A stretch of 64,000 bases of DNA from Cricetomys ansorgei (Eukaryota; Chordata; Mammalia; Rodentia; Nesomyidae): NCBI GenBank assembly GCA_026225945.1, contig JAMJFZ010000239.1, positions 24,577,501 to 24,641,500 on the forward strand. Direction: 5' to 3'. The notes beneath the pieces are model-generated. The model was given only the letters and a program-made list of their open reading frames with translations, had not been told where the DNA came from and made no database searches. The position numbers and the translations under genes were made by a program. Shown here piece by piece: positions 10,076 to 23,994 of this stretch (position 1 is the stretch's first letter; each line of letters starts with the position of its first letter).

Positions 10076-13000
10076 ACTGGACTCAGCTCAGGTATGACAT
10101 AGTGGTCTATCTTTCCATATTTTCTTAAATATGAGTCTGAAAGAGAGATGATAACAGAGTTTCATTTTTAATACTGTGAAGACTTTTTACACAACCATCA
10201 CTGCCTTAACATTTACCTATAGGAGGTTGAGCATGCTTCTGATACCCTGGCTTGACAAAAAGACCACACTGAACTTTGTGTCCAATATTACACAGAAATA
10301 ACATGCAAAATAGGAAACATATTACTATGTCTGTCACTCATAAATTCAAAAGTAGAGAGCTTGGTACATTTTGCAGTATCCTGTTCTTGTTAAACAGAGA
10401 TGCAAACATTTTTTGAAGGGCAAGCAGGCCGTAATGCCAGGTGTCATTCAGAGACATTTGGAAAAACATCTGAAAGAGATCTGATTTACTGGAATTAAAA
10501 AAAAAACAAACAAAAACAGATCCTTTCTCTGTTGGGAAGGCTGTAACTGCATCTCAGGAATGTGGAAAGATTCATGAAGTTAGTTGAAGGTGCTGTTACT
10601 TACAAACTCAGGTGCAAGCTTATCACAATACCAGCCATCAACACTTGGTTGTTTTCTACTTACCACCTGTTCCTTCTAAAGCTGGTCTTTAGGTCTCAAA
10701 ACATTAACTGATAAAAGGAGGGGTGATAAAATTAGAACATAAACTATCTGGAGCTTTCTGCTAAAGTTTAGTATCTGGAAGAGTTTCCCCTGAACTCTTT
10801 AGAACCACAGCCAGCCTCAGTAACAAAGGAGGTGAGTGTTGGGTGTGGAAGGTAACAAGACGGGGAGCAGTTAGCATTGTAGGAGAGATTTCTCTTTTTT
10901 TGTTATATATATGTTTGTTTATAGAATAACTTAAAAATTGTTTCAAAAGGAACCTTGGGGACAAATGTATTAGAGTTTTAGAGGGTGGAATGCAGGCAAA
11001 CTGCAAGTCCTGATTTCTGCATGAAGGAGGGTAATGGAAAATATCAAGCTAACACTTTGGTTAAGGTCCAAGAAAGGAGTCAAATTGACCAATGTGGGTA
11101 TGCTGTCAGCTGCATGAGAATATCAGAGAAAACATTGAAAAAACCTTGAAGTTCCAGAGCAAGCATGCTTAGGAATTGGGCTGGTATCCAAAAATGTATG
11201 AATGGAAAATATAAAATTCTGCTAGAACTCACAAATGCAGACAAGTCTCAACAGTTAGTATCAAAAAACTGCATCTACAAAGGGGCTCCTGGGAATAATA
11301 AGTACATTATCTCATTAAGGAGATAATTATTTATTTCATCTCCTTAGTATTTCTTCATGTATATTAGCTTTCCCTGAGAAGTAGTTTCCCAGTAAGGTAA
11401 TTGACAGGTACAACTGAATGAACTCTTAAGGAAGAAACAATATTAAGAAATGTTTGATTCTACCCAGTCCAAGAAGTCCAAATGTTTTGTTCTATTCTAT
11501 TTTTAGTGGATTTCAAGAAATCCCTCAAAACTCCATTTTTTATATGGTATTTTAAATCTTGAGGGGCAAAAATGATAATTTGTTTTCTACTGTTTTGAGA
11601 GAAACTGTAAATCAAGACTAAAAGGAAGGTGACTACTGCCAATGGCCCCCAAGCTTCCTAATAATCTTTCTAGCTACCCAACAAGATTGCCTTCTTAAGC
11701 TGGATCATGAAACTATTTAATGACAAATAAAATTGATCAGAAAATTTGAACCCTGAAAAAGATACATCACAGAGAAAGTTTGAAATGTAGTGATCAGAAA
11801 CGATATTCGATATTTGCCTTCATAATCTGAGGACCCTTTATTTCACCGGTCACCAGAAAGCATAGACTATAAAATATTTATGTTATCCTCTTCTAATTTA
11901 TTTCTAAAGGAAATTGTCCCTTTGTCTTTCTCAAAGATTCTGGAAGCCTTTAGCATCTTTTCTTTATTACAAGTGTTACAAGTTGCTACTGAAGTGTTAG
12001 AATCATAGATTTGGGCACAATATTTCTCCTATTTTGTCTTTAATTATACTGTTCTAAATATACTTGCTATATCTATTTATTTTATTTCATCTGCTGTCTA
12101 ATTTCTGCAAATCAAATACCTTTTACTTTACTAACTTCCTAGAAAATGGGGTTATTTATAAATTTTCTTTATTTTTCTAGTAATAGACATTGTTTATATT
12201 TTTCTTGTTATTATGGGCCTTATTAATTGTCCTGTGGAGTATTTTTTCTTTAAATTTGAAAAATAAGTATATGATATTATTATTTTTTGATGTTTCTCCT
12301 TAATGAAGAAACTTTAGTGGACATAATCATTCTATAAAACATAAGGTAGAAATAGCTTAACGATCCCATATCTGTCCTGGTTATCGTGCATGCGTTTAAT
12401 TTCCAAGTCTTAATAGGAATGGAATATGATTTTTGTGTTTAGTTGTCTGCAGGAGGTAACAAAAAATACAACTAATAAAGAGAATGGAATTAATAGAGCC
12501 ATTATCTTGCAAAGTCAGACTCTAGCATTCTTTCTAAACGACTGGGGTTCCACAACCTGTGAGACCTTTGATGGAAGATTGCCTATGCGAAGGTGGTGAG
12601 CTCCTAAGGGAAGGTTGGGTAGGGCTGGCAGGAAGGTTTATTGAAGTTATATTTTAAACCATGCGGGAATCTCAGAGAAAGAGAGGGAGAAATTTTTATG
12701 GTTATTGCTCTGCTCCCATTTCTTCTGCTGCTTTTCATTATTTCCAGAGCCTTCTCAGGTGCAAGGGTTTAATGACCACTCTGGCATTCCCAATTTGAGT
12801 CCACATGGCAGAATCTCCACGCATCCAAAAAGGGTCTAATAGCTGTGTGTTGGGCATGATATGCCCTGCAGAATTCACACATATGGTAATATATATCTTC
12901 TATATTTCCTGGTTTTTACGTATGATACAATTTTATCTGAAGTGCAGTATCTTGACAGTATTATTTCTTCCTTCAACTCATTTTAATAAATATCAAAGGT

Positions 13001-14369
13001 AAGTTTACAAAATAATCATTTTAATTAATAACTATATTGTCATCTAGATATTAAAATGTATTTTAGACATCAACTTTTCTAAAGCTGATCATGTTTCTTA
13101 TTTTATTATTTTGACATTTTTTTACATTTGAATATAGAATATAGCTTCTGGAGGAACATCCATAAGTTAAGTTTTATAGTTTATAATTTTCCATTAGAAG
13201 AGTTCAGAGACTGGGCTGATAGATTATATTGAAAATGTATCTAAAAGCTCAGATGGCATCTAAATAATATTTTATATAATTTCTCATTCTGTACATATGT
13301 ATAATGTATTACAATTATATGCAACAATAGCCTCTTTTTCCCCCTCTGTACCTCAGCTATTTCCTAAATAGTTTTCCTTCTACTTCAGAGGCTCTCCTCT
13401 TGTAATTGTACCATTAGATTTACTAAGCTTCATTACGATTGACATTTGAGCATGAGTAAGGGTTATATTCTGAAAGATAGTCAACTTTCATGTGGCTACA
13501 ACACTGAAGACAATGACACACCCTGCCTCAATAATCATTAATGCTACTAATTATCTGCCCAGGAAAGGTTTGGCCTCTTGAGTACCTAGAATGTTGGATG
13601 GCTTAATCTTGTGCAAGGACATAGACTAACTTCTTTTTGCTCTTTCATCAAAGCCCCTGAGAAAGCTGTGGATAAACTTGAGTCTCAGCAGTGATTGCAA
13701 TAGAAAAATCATAACTGAATGGGTTTGGTGCACACCACTTCCCTCCTCCCTTCATCTCTCCCATTCCCTATAAACTAGCAAAGAAAATTTTCATATGTGT
13801 TAGCAAATTCATTAAATATATTTCCATCTATGTTCTTCTAACACCCTTTATATATGAACTTTAAAAGTCACATAAAATATAATATGTAGGTTTTTTTATA
13901 ACTAGAATTTATGTTTTGTTATAGAAATTAGAATACCTTAGGGATTTGGAAAGGATAAAGTGGACTAATTCAGACAGGCAGGCTAAAAAGTGTATGTGTG
14001 GGTAAGCAGAATATGTTACATGCATGTATGAAATTGTTAAAGAGAAAAATTATTAATAAAGGGAAATTAAGTTGCTTCAATGTGGGTGATGGTGCAGCTC
14101 AGGTTTAAAAAAACATAGTTAGAAAGCACTTACTTAAAGGAGAGTGGAACAGAAGACTTCTCAAATGCTCTTCATTTTCTATGATATTTCAAATTCCAAG
14201 TGTTATGCTTTTCATTCTGATAGAAATGGAACTGGTATCAGATAATGCAAATTGCGGCTTGCCCTCAACTTTTGAAAAATTAAGTCCAATTATGCTAACA
14301 TTTTGATCAATTAAATTTATTTAAATTTTTATTTTCAGGTAGAATTTTCCGAATGGTCTATTGCTGTTT
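10076..14369. other. Long AT-rich stretch without recognised genes
   Basis: No exon or RNA gene is recognised. 13290-13420 may be decayed LINE-1 3' UTR in reverse (T-rich, then 'cctctttttccccctctgtacc'), but this is weak. 12530-12790 is less AT-rich and unassigned. The open frames are short and unlike known proteins. Confidence 0.45.
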
Positions 14370-14590
14370 AAAATGTTAGTACTGGTGCCACAGAGATGTC
14401 TCAGTGGCATAGAGCACTTGTGGCAGAGGACCTGTATTTAAGTAGCCAGCATTTACACAGTGAGTCAACATCTTCTGAACTTGGTGGACACCAGGAACAC
14501 ACATGGTACACAAACACACAAGCAGGGAAAACATTCTTATGCCCAAAATAAAATAAAATAAATAAATCTTTAAAAATCTAAAACATTAGT
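14370..14590 (+). mobile_element. B2 SINE, full-length and diverged, with imperfect target-site duplication
   Basis: The tRNA-derived head begins near 14384 ('ggtgccacagagatgtctca', then 'gagcacttgtggcagagga'). The B2 body follows ('aacttggtggacaccaggaa') and ends in an (AAATAA)n tail near 14545-14575. Flanks read aaaatgttagt at 14370-14380 and aaaacattagt at 14580-14590, a 9/11 match consistent with a decayed target-site duplication. Confidence 0.85.
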
Positions 14591-16195
14591 GCTTCAGGAT
14601 TTATCTATATCAAATAAATGTAATTACTCTTTAAATATTAGGCACATTAATAAATCATGTAGAATAATTTTATTTGAATCAAATATACTGTAGGTGACAA
14701 ATCATGTTTTTAAATTCTGTTTCCTAATGCACATAGTTAAATGAAAACAATGTTACTAATCGAGAATAATTTATAGTCTTACACATGAAAGTAGAGATAT
14801 GGTCATTAATAGTTTGCATTTGGTATACAATTCTGCTTCTCAAGTTACATTCGGCATAGCTTCATGTCTATTTGAATACACACAAATACAGCCCTATATG
14901 CTTCTGAGGAATTTCCAAAGAGTAATATAATAGGACAAATTTAACATTATGCTAGTGAGTCAAACCAATTCATTACATCATGTCCTTTAAAATTTTTGTT
15001 AAGTCAGTTATTTTCCATCTATCTGAACTTTCTGTAAGATTTGTGGGCAAAATTGTAATTCAAAGACAAGCATAGGAAATGGAAAATTTCAGCTGCATAC
15101 AAACTCTTCTTCACACACATTTATTTCACTTGACATAATCATTTCACATGAACATGTAGTCTTAATATTCTATAAACAATATTTATTGGAAATTTTCAAC
15201 TAAGGTAAACAAAATTTATTCTGTGAGTCCATTATTGTTTGAAGGCCATTAGCTTCCTGTAATTTGTGAAGTCTGGTCTTCCTAGCTTCATTTTATGAGC
15301 TACTAAGCATGCCAAGCTAGTGATTTACAGCCTTGCATCAAGTGCCACATGCAATCAAGAAGAAAGACATTCATTCCTCCACAGATGATACTATGACAAT
15401 TTCTAGGCAATCATAATATAAATAAACACAATAACTTACATTTATATACTCTCTAGTATAACTTAGAAGAGTTAAGCGATGATGTGAGCTTTACTGACTT
15501 CTTAGACTGTTTAGTTAAGATAAAGGGAGAATGGAAATCATTTGTTCATATAGACACATTTCATATACTAACATACTTTTTCAAGAAAATCATAACATAC
15601 TTTTCCAATAACAAGATCATAATACAAAATAATGTTTCTCATTATTTGTGAAATATTTCTACCATATTTCTGTTTATTTTATATTTAATTGAATTTACAT
15701 ATGTTAGAACCTACCATAACATTCAGTACTAGAGGCATTTAAGACAACCAATCTGTATGTACCTAAGTTTCAGATATAATGATTTTTCAGTAATAAATCA
15801 CAGAGAATTTACATTTCTCAGTAATGGTTACAAAATCTAGTGTTCTGATATACCATGTTATAACTTACATATCACATTGCATATTTAATGCAAGATCACA
15901 TATATTTAGATATAAACTCAAAAGGAAAAAAGAAAAAGTACTAATAATAGATATCAAGACATTAGTTTCATTAATGAATGTGTTATGATATTATAATACT
16001 GTTAGACGATTAATACAATAGACCAAATTAGAAACTTTAGAAATTGAACCATGAGTATGCGATCAAATGATTTTCAACTAGCATATGAGGATTTAAAATA
16101 ATAATCTTTCAGGAATATTGTTATGATAATTGTCCATACCTTTATGCTAAAACATATTCCTTGTCCCAATCCATATAAAAAAAATATTACAGTGA
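14591..16195. other. AT-rich unrecognised sequence
   Basis: No gene or repeat family recognised. It is strongly A+T-rich with few CpG. Confidence 0.5.
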
Positions 16196-16199
16196 ATTA

Positions 16200-16385
16200 T
16201 TCATCCCTTTTACTTTTTGTTACTTATTTGACAATTCCATTAATGTACATAATATATTGTTGTTATTCTTTTGCCCTCATGCTCTCCTATTCCCCTCCCC
16301 ACCCTGCCCTCCACAGTATCCATCTCTTCCTTTCTACCTGTCCCTTTCCAAGTTTCATGACTTGACATTTGGTTTTGTTGTGTGA
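16200..16385 (-). mobile_element. LINE-1 3' UTR fragment, minus strand
   Basis: 'ttgacaattccattaatgta' is followed by a pyrimidine-rich tract ('ctctcctattcccctcccca' to 'cccttccaagtttcatgac') and 'tttgttgtgtgac'. This resembles the reverse complement of rodent LINE-1 3' UTR with its polypurine tract. Confidence 0.6.
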
Positions 16386-17865
16386 CACACATGTGAGGGA
16401 ATAGCCCTGTGTGAGAGCTAAGGTCTAACCTGTGTGGAATGGATGGAATGTAGACACATCTTTAATCCAGTATTCAGAAAACAGTGGTTGCAAACACCTT
16501 TAATCCCAGGATCCAAAAGGTGGTAGTGATCCATGCCTTTAATCCCTGGGGGAGGGGGGGGCAGGGAGAGGAAACTGACAGAGGAAGCAGAACTCAGAAG
16601 AAGTCAGTGTCACACAGGAAGTGATTTCTGAGATGAGTCAGAGTGAATGGCAGACAAAGTGACTATTCAGAGAAAGTATTAGCAGAATAAGGATATGTCC
16701 ACCTCTCAGAAGAAATGGTAGACTCTCAGCTAAATAAAGAGAGCTACATAGGAGTCATTGAATTCAGTAATAAGTATTGGGCTTTCCTAGAGCTAAGAGA
16801 GAGTTGAAGTGTGCTCTGAGCCCCAGAATTCTCACCCTGAGAGGAGAAGGTGTTAAACTGCTCCCCTCTCTTACTCTGACAAATCCCAGTCAACTCTTAT
16901 GCTGCCTGCCTTCACAGCAAGAAGCTGTCTCTTCAAAGGTATGCAGCTTGGTTAATGTTTACCTGACAACGGAGGCTGGAAGGCGTGCCTAGGCTGGGTC
17001 TTTCTTCTACCATATAACCTTATAGGGTCTCCTCTTCTTGTCCCTGTGAGACTTCTGTCTATGCAAAATGGGCGCTCCCAGGACTTTGGCCCCAGTCAAT
17101 GATGATATTGGTCTGGCTATTAGCCTACCACATGGAAATGGGGCTGTCCCCTATGCACTGATTCAAACAATAAACCTTCCCTCAACTCTATAAATGTAAC
17201 CACCTTTGCTTTAATAAACTGAGCTGTTCCACTGACAACCATGTATGTGTGCGGCAGCTCTCAGCCTCCAACTGAAGACTGACCTGGTTCCCTGACCCAC
17301 CACGACCTCTTCCCTGGAACTCAGTCAGCAGCCTATAGCTCAGCTACTTCCTTGTGAGGAGAGTAGAGGGAGGAATCCCTCAAAGACAAAATCAGTTGAG
17401 AAACAGGCTGAAGAGTTACTTGAAAAGGAATTAATAGAGTTAGTTACAGAGGAGTTACAGAAGCTGAGGCTGGAGTGAGTTATGGATCATTGAGTTGAAG
17501 CAGTAAGTTACAGAGGCATGATGGGCACAGAGACACAGCAGAACTCTGCAGAAGAATCTCAGAACAGAGAACTAGTTGATCTGGAAGAGTAGGGGTTCAG
17601 AAGGAGCTAATTATAGTGGCTCAGTCAGCAGTAGGTCTCAGAAGGCCAAGGTTGAAGTCTTCTAGGTCCAGGCTAGCACTTTAAATGTTCTAGATTGACA
17701 GAAGACTGAAACCTTCCAGTTTAAGGATTAAGACTAGATTGTAAAGAGGACAAAATGCTCTTGGGCTCTAGCTCCAGGCTAAGAACAGTAATTAATTAAG
17801 CAAAAGAATAAAACTTGTCTTCTGCCCTGAATCAGCAGCTGCATCTGGTGAATTCACTTCTATGT
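16386..17865 (+). mobile_element. Long-R LTR-like element, copy 1 (interrupted)
   Basis: Related to the units at 53640-54435 and 54480-55590. Shared blocks include 'tgagagctaaggtct', 'tctgagatgagtcagagt', 'gactctcagct..aaagagag' and 'gaagctgaggc.ggagt'. It ends with an AATAAA at about 17806. Without the nested insertion it would be about 0.85 kb. AGAG/CAGAG-rich, stop-dense, non-coding. The organisation (late AATAAA, no ORF) suggests a solo LTR of an endogenous retrovirus with an unusually long R, but I could not name the family. Confidence 0.6.
16772..17388 (+). mobile_element. Nested LTR-like insertion splitting copy 1
   Basis: Homology to the copy at 53640-54435 stops near 16772 and resumes near 17388 ('aatcagttgagaaacaggct'), so about 615 bp is inserted. 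The insert is more GC-rich, with a TATA-like 'ctataaatgtaacc' at about 17190 followed closely by 'ttaataaactgag', the promoter/poly(A) spacing of a retroviral LTR. Precise ends and target duplication are unresolved. A solo LTR is the best reading; 16777-16992 is only a chance open frame. Confidence 0.55.
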
Positions 17866-18059
17866 CTATACACATATAATTTAATCATGGTCATTTTTGT
17901 TTTCATTGGACTGAAAGTGTATAATGAAGCCTGGAGTGGCTCTAACGGTATTGATGTTGATGACCCCACCCCATTCTCTCCTGAATCTATCCATAAGAAA
18001 TAGTTTACTAGTGAAAGAGAGGATCCCCTTTGTCCCTCCTCCAGCCTTAATTGGTTGTT

Positions 18060-19140
18060 AATGGACCCAATCTCATTTAGCATATTTCAGGGTTCCTTAA
18101 GGTTAATGTATATATGAGAATTTCACTTAATTCTATGATGCAACGATAATCCATGGAGTATGTGAGCTTAATTTTGCCACCCATCTTCTGACAAACATTT
18201 CAATTACTTCTACATTTTGCTATTATGAGTGACTGAGTGATGCTGACACGTTCATTTGAATGCACGTATCTGCTAGAATTTGATGTATTAAACCCTCTAG
18301 TAAACATTTTGTTTTTCTGTGTCATTTTTGTGTTGTGTTTCATTTCTTTCTTTGTCTTTTTGAAAAATTTAAAAACTCTCCATGGTATCTGAAGCATTTG
18401 ACATTTATATCAAGGAGGTGTGAGAATCTCTACTCATTATTACCTGTTAGAGGAGAGAGAGAGAAGAGAAAAAGGTCATACTACATGTGAAATGATATAT
18501 TCTTGTGGACATGATTTGTGTTTTTCTGATTATGAAGCACAGTCATTTCTTATGGGCTTATTAGCCTTTTTTCTACCTTATTGAATGAGTCCTTTGCATT
18601 TTTTAATTTTGTTTTTTTTTTTTTTTTTCATTTGTTGTATTGAGTCATGGGAGTTCTTTATACAAAATTTTCAAATTTTATGAAGTCAAATTTATCTTAC
18701 TTTTGTTGACTGGCTTTTGGTTTCATATCTGAGAAATCATTGCTAAGTTCAAGTTCTTGAATATTTTTTCCTGCTTGCTTAGAGTTTTAAGCTGTTACCT
18801 CTTAAATTTGTGTTTTGATTAATTTTTCCTTATTTGTCTGTGGTATAAGATCAAGATACAGTTTATTATTCACATTTGAATATCCAGTATTGTCAGTAAC
18901 AACTAATAAAAATAATGCACATTTTCCTATAGGAAATTTTAAGCCTTGCTGAACATCAGTTGGTTATATTTTAAGTGTGCATATCTGAATGTTTGAATAG
19001 CTGCTGATGGTCATTTATTTTCCACATAGAAGTCATCATTGCTCTGTAGTAAATTTTATGTTATACAGCAAGATGCATTACATTTGTTCCTTTTTAAGAT
19101 TGTTTTGGCTAATAAATATGCTTTAAATTTCATATAACAT
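18060..19140 (-). mobile_element. Old LINE-1 3' region, minus strand
   Basis: Reads as reverse-complement mammalian LINE-1 (L1M-like) 3' sequence. Recognisable blocks are 'attttgctattatgagtga' (18214), 'gggagttctttatacaaa' (18650), 'tttggtttcatatctgaga' (18716), 'ttaatttttccttatttgtc' (18819) and 'tttaagattgttttggcta' (19093). Heavily mutated, with no usable reading frame. It predates the Lx-like pieces. Confidence 0.7.
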
Positions 19141-19362
19141 TTAGTATGGGCATTTTCAAACCTACAAATATCATTCAGATTTTGGACATTTCTTTCTTTG
19201 ATTTTTCTCATTTGTTTCCATGTCTCTGTCCTGAATACCTATATTCAAATACCATTACTTTCCTTAATTTTTGCTTTGCTTTCTTTTACAATTTTCTTTT
19301 TCCCCCTGTGGATATTTTGTGGTATTTAAAAAAATTTTTTAGATTTTTCAGTTATATCTTCA

Positions 19363-19400
19363 AATGTGTGTGTGTGTGTGTGTGTGTGTCTGTGTGTGTG
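19363..19400. repeat. (TG)n microsatellite
   Basis: About 38 bp of TG repeat with one TC interruption. Confidence 0.9.
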
Positions 19401-20319
19401 ACTATCAATCCCACTGATTGCTTTGTTATACACCATCCACCTCTGCAGTATCAGCTTTTACCTGTTTCAAAATGTCATAAAATTCCAGAGTAATCCTTAT
19501 CATGATGGTTTTTAAGAGATTCTTATTTCCCTCCCACATATCTGAGGATTTTTCCATTTGTCTTCTCTTCTTGACTTTTAACCTTTTTCTGTGGTCAGCA
19601 CTGATGACACTTTGTTTCTTATTTTATGTCTTAAGGTATGTTGTACCTTGGAGTATGTAGTGTTCACACTTTAGAATAAAGTGCAACATTTTGCCATAAG
19701 ATAGTATGTTGAATATTTATCTCAGGAATGAATGTCTGGATATTATTAATGTCCTCTAATTTTCTAATATTTAAATTAGTTTTTGATAGGCTTTATCCTT
19801 TTTTCAGCATGTATTTTTGCTTTCACAAAGTGTGGTTTAGTTCTTAAATGCTCCCAAAGTCTCATATAAATAATAACATGAATGCCAACCTGTACTGCTT
19901 TTGGGAGTTGGTAGAAGTTTTAGAAGGTAAGACCCAGTACAGAGAAATTATGTCACTGGGTATGTGTTCATGAGACATGTTATCGGAAGCCCAAGTCCCT
20001 CTTCTGCCTCTTTCCTGGCCTCTAGCCATCTTGAGATGAACAGATTTACACTGAGATTCCCTCTGCCAGGAGAGTCATGCTTGAAATAGGCTCATAAATA
20101 ATGTACAAAACAACCATTGACTGAAACCCTAAGTAATAATTTACCTGTTCTCCTTACAAATTTATTTTCTCAGGCATTAGTCACAACAGTGAAGAGCTTT
20201 CTAATAATCAGTTGTTATTATGGAACTATTTTTTATTTCACTTCCATCAATTCATGTATTTGAATCTCATGTCAGATATACATGTCAAGAATACAATTCC
20301 TAAGATCTAATTTTTCTTT

Positions 20320-20445
20320 TGAAGTTTTTATTAACTTTTGAGACAAGGTGTGGGTATGTAGTTCAAGCTCAGGCTGTCTTGAAAGTTAGGATCCTCTTTC
20401 TCCCTTTCCTGGATTACAAGCCTTATTCTAGAGATTCCTGGCTTC
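20320..20445 (-). mobile_element. Ancient B1/PB1-like SINE, minus strand
   Basis: 'gagacaaggtgtgggtatgtagttcaagctcaggctg' and 'ggattacaag' (each diverged) are in the order expected for a reverse B1/proto-B1. Highly mutated. Confidence 0.5.
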
Positions 20446-23400
20446 CCTCAAGACAGTTCTTGTGGGTGCTTCCCGTTTAATATTTCCCCCAGGCCAATTA
20501 GACCTTTCCACCCTCCCCCTTTTTTGAAATTACTCTTAAGTAGGACATACCCATGTGTTCTGGCCTGCAAGCTTCCTGAAGTTAAATGTCTGCAATCTTC
20601 TTTAGAATCTTCTGTGTGTAATGTGTGTTTTTTTTTTTTGCTGCCTTGACAATTGATTTCTTTTTGTCTTAGGCTCTCACCCATGTGATTGTAGTTTGTC
20701 TTAATGAAGATCTCTTTGAGTTTCTCATCTGATATAGTTTTGAGTTTCTTCGATGAAGAATTTTATGAATTTCAAGGAATTTGTGAAACTTCTGTCCATC
20801 ACATATTTAAATACATTCTTCCCTTTCTTAGCCCCCTCACATCATATTTGGTGGTTGCTCTTGCTGAGTTGGGTTTTGTTCATTTTTCTGCATTATTTGC
20901 TTTTCTCTGTTCTTCATGCACCCAGTAGCTTTAACTACTTCACCTCCCCTCAGCTTTGCTAATTCTGTCATCTGTCAGCATCTACTGTTGCTACAGGATG
21001 TGGACTGCAGGATTTTGAACCTAAGCCATTGTACTCTGAAGTTCTAGCATGTCTGATGTCTATCTGTTTCCATTAATTTGTTTTTCTTGAATTCTCATTT
21101 GTCAGCTTAGTGTTCTGTTTTCCTTTGGCTGTTTTTACCTTGTTGACTTGGTTCACAGTGTATTTAAGACAGCCAATATAAAGCACTTTAACATTGATGT
21201 TTATATTTTTGCTTCTTTGAATGGATGTTTTCAAAATTATTCTTTGACAGTTATTTATATTATCTTGTTTCTTTGTATACATGTTGACATTTTGTGGGGA
21301 AGTGAAATGTTAAGCATAACAAATAAACTAGATTATTGTCATAAGGGACTTATTTTCTTTCTCATCTACAGAGATTTGTGTGCACCTGTTAGTGTTGAGT
21401 TACAAAAACTACTTTGCCATTTTATGTTAAGTGGGTTAATTTGATAGTTATTCTTCCAGCTGAAAGGCTGTTATGGGGGAGGGTGAACTAAGGCTTAGTA
21501 TTTACCTACTGGGCCATTTTCCAAAATAGGTCATTCCTAAACTTATATTTTAATATGCTTTAAAATCAAGTCCTTAGTTGTAGTAACATATTCTACAAAG
21601 TTGCCAGTATAAAATATTGCCCTGAAATATATTATGATTGTATGACATGTATTTACGGCAAAATAAATAATCATATTAAGAACTATAGCTCATACTTATT
21701 TTCCAGATTATGTTCATGTGGTATTTTACATGAGTACTATTACTCAAATTTCATAGATTATAAAAATGCATTTAAAGAATTGAGGATTCTCATGCATACA
21801 TAGATAAACAAAGACGCAAAAGCACTCTAATAATTTATGTTATTTCCTGAAATTATTTTAGTGAAAGCTGAGTTAATTACACAAACTGTCAACATAAAAT
21901 GTGCAAAACATAGTCTTTGTAAAATTTCAAAACATTATTTTATTTTTAGTTGCCATTGTTGTTTATATAAATAAATAAATATTTTTGGAGCATTTTATAT
22001 AAAAAGCATAGGAAGAAAGTATACTTTAACTTTTTGTTTTATTTTTTCACTGACTCATGTGTTTTTAAAACTGGAAAGACAATTCAGTACATTCATATTT
22101 TTTAAGAAGAAGTTCCAAATTTTTTATTTGAGTCATATAAAATATTAATAATTTAGAAATAAGTTATTCATCTAAAAATTGTTCTACTTCTGTTTCTTTT
22201 CTGAAGCCAGTATCATATTATATTGAAGTCAGTCTCTCCTCTATAAATAGTACCATGGGGCAGAGTTAATGGCTTGGTCAGTCTTCTGAACTCTAAGAGA
22301 ATTAAAAATAGCTAAAATCCCACAAGACATACCTAAATCATGTTACTAAACGTCCTTCTGTTCATAACTGAAATATCATTTACTTTATAGAACACCATGG
22401 GAGAATTGTTTGTTTTATCCCATATTTTCATTTGCGACATAGCTTTCTTACAAATTTAATTAAGAAAGATTTGTGAGTATACCAAGAGAAAAGACCACTG
22501 GAATTATGCTTGAGTATAAGAAGAAATATATATGAAATATATAGTGACAAAAAATAGTCAGATTAATGAATTCTTAGAAAAACTAATACTAAAAGTATGG
22601 CCAGTCGCAGTCAATTTGATATAACACGTTATTAAATAATCTAGTATTAATTAGTAGTAAAGAAATTAAAGAAATAAGCGTTTTCTTTAGAAATAGTTCT
22701 ATGAATATTTTTGTTAATTTTTAAGGAAAAGGTATGTATAACTTGATGTCAAATAAATGTGATAGTACAGTATCCTTTTTAAATGCTAATTTATTTAAGC
22801 CTGTTGATGAAAGTGATTAAAATAGTATATAATTATGCATTCTGATTTACATAAAAATTATTATTTTAAACATCAGAGTCAGATACATATTGGAACAGAA
22901 AAAGTAATACAATATTAACCACTACTGATGCTATATAGGTTAATGCTTATTTTCAGTATTTTATCAATATGGAAAACTCATAATCTGGATATCCATCATT
23001 GAAAAATGAATGTATACCTTTTCGTATTCCAAGGGGTATTGTCACACTATCTACTGGTATTGCACAGATTTGTCAATTTCTTTAATTAGACCTCCAGGAA
23101 TGGCTTAAATTTCTTATTAGATTTTAAAGTATATTCTCATTTAACTCCATAATATAATGCTTGTCTATAATATTTGAAGGGAAAATAGCACACAAAGCCA
23201 TTTTACTCCTCTGGAAGAGACCAAGACACACAGAGAGGTGTGAACTGTAAAGTAATGCCTAGGTCAGTTCTATTGATCTCAGTTAAGAAAATGAATAGGA
23301 ATATTGTGCTATTATGAGATTTACTAGTGTCCTGAAAGCTAGAGAGGTGTTCATTGTTTTTGCATATTCACATACTTCATTTTAAACATATAAAAACAAC

Positions 23401-23680
23401 TTATCAATCTCTAGCGTATGTCCCATTCGCATATAGTTCATGATTCCTTCATGATATTAATGCATAGAGATTTAACAAATTATTTTAAGATATGCATAGC
23501 TGCAGTTTAGTATCATGGGTTGGCATAATATAAAATAATTTGTTTAATCTCTGTTTTTAACTTTGTGAAGCTGTGAAACAGTGGATACATCACATCATCC
23601 AAAATATATTTCTATTATAAAGTATGTCTATATGAGTACAGACTTGTGTGTTTATATAATAAAAATATGAAATGTCTGTC
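20446..23680. other. AT-rich sequence without recognised features
   Basis: No exon, RNA gene or repeat family is recognised over about 3.2 kb. Open frames are at most 98 codons, in T-rich sequence, with hydrophobic low-complexity products and no supporting signals. Confidence 0.5.
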
Positions 23681-23689
23681 TGAGTGTAC

Positions 23690-23992
23690 GCATGGGATTA
23701 AGATTGCAGATGGGAGTTTTGGTTTCATTCAGAACCATTCCTGAAGGATTATGTTTTAAATGTTTCTTCCCCAGCTTGAGTGCCACTTTGAAGACTCTGA
23801 ACCTTTTGGAGGTGAAGACTGCGGAAAAAGTCACTCAGAATCACTTGTGTCACTCAAGATTGGCTCTACCCACCTTCTGTTTCACTGCATGAGTGGAGGC
23901 CCTGAAACTTGCTTCCATGTCCATGAGCTCTACCACGCCTGTGTGCGGACAGACTGCTGCTCTCTGAAATAACAGAGCAAAATAAACAAAGA
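23690..23992 (+). mobile_element. Probable MaLR/LTR-type repeat, plus strand
   Basis: 'cctgaaacttgcttccatg' and 'ctgctgctctctgaaataac' are followed by an 'aaaataaac' poly(A) signal near 23981, as in a MaLR LTR. Three overlapping short frames here reflect its relatively GC-rich sequence. Subfamily not assigned. Confidence 0.45.
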
Positions 23993-23994
23993 CA

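Noticed and set aside
19146..19493. 115-codon plus-strand frame
   Set aside because: T-rich, mostly F/L/C residues, downstream of a reverse LINE-1 and passing through a TG microsatellite. No protein-like features.
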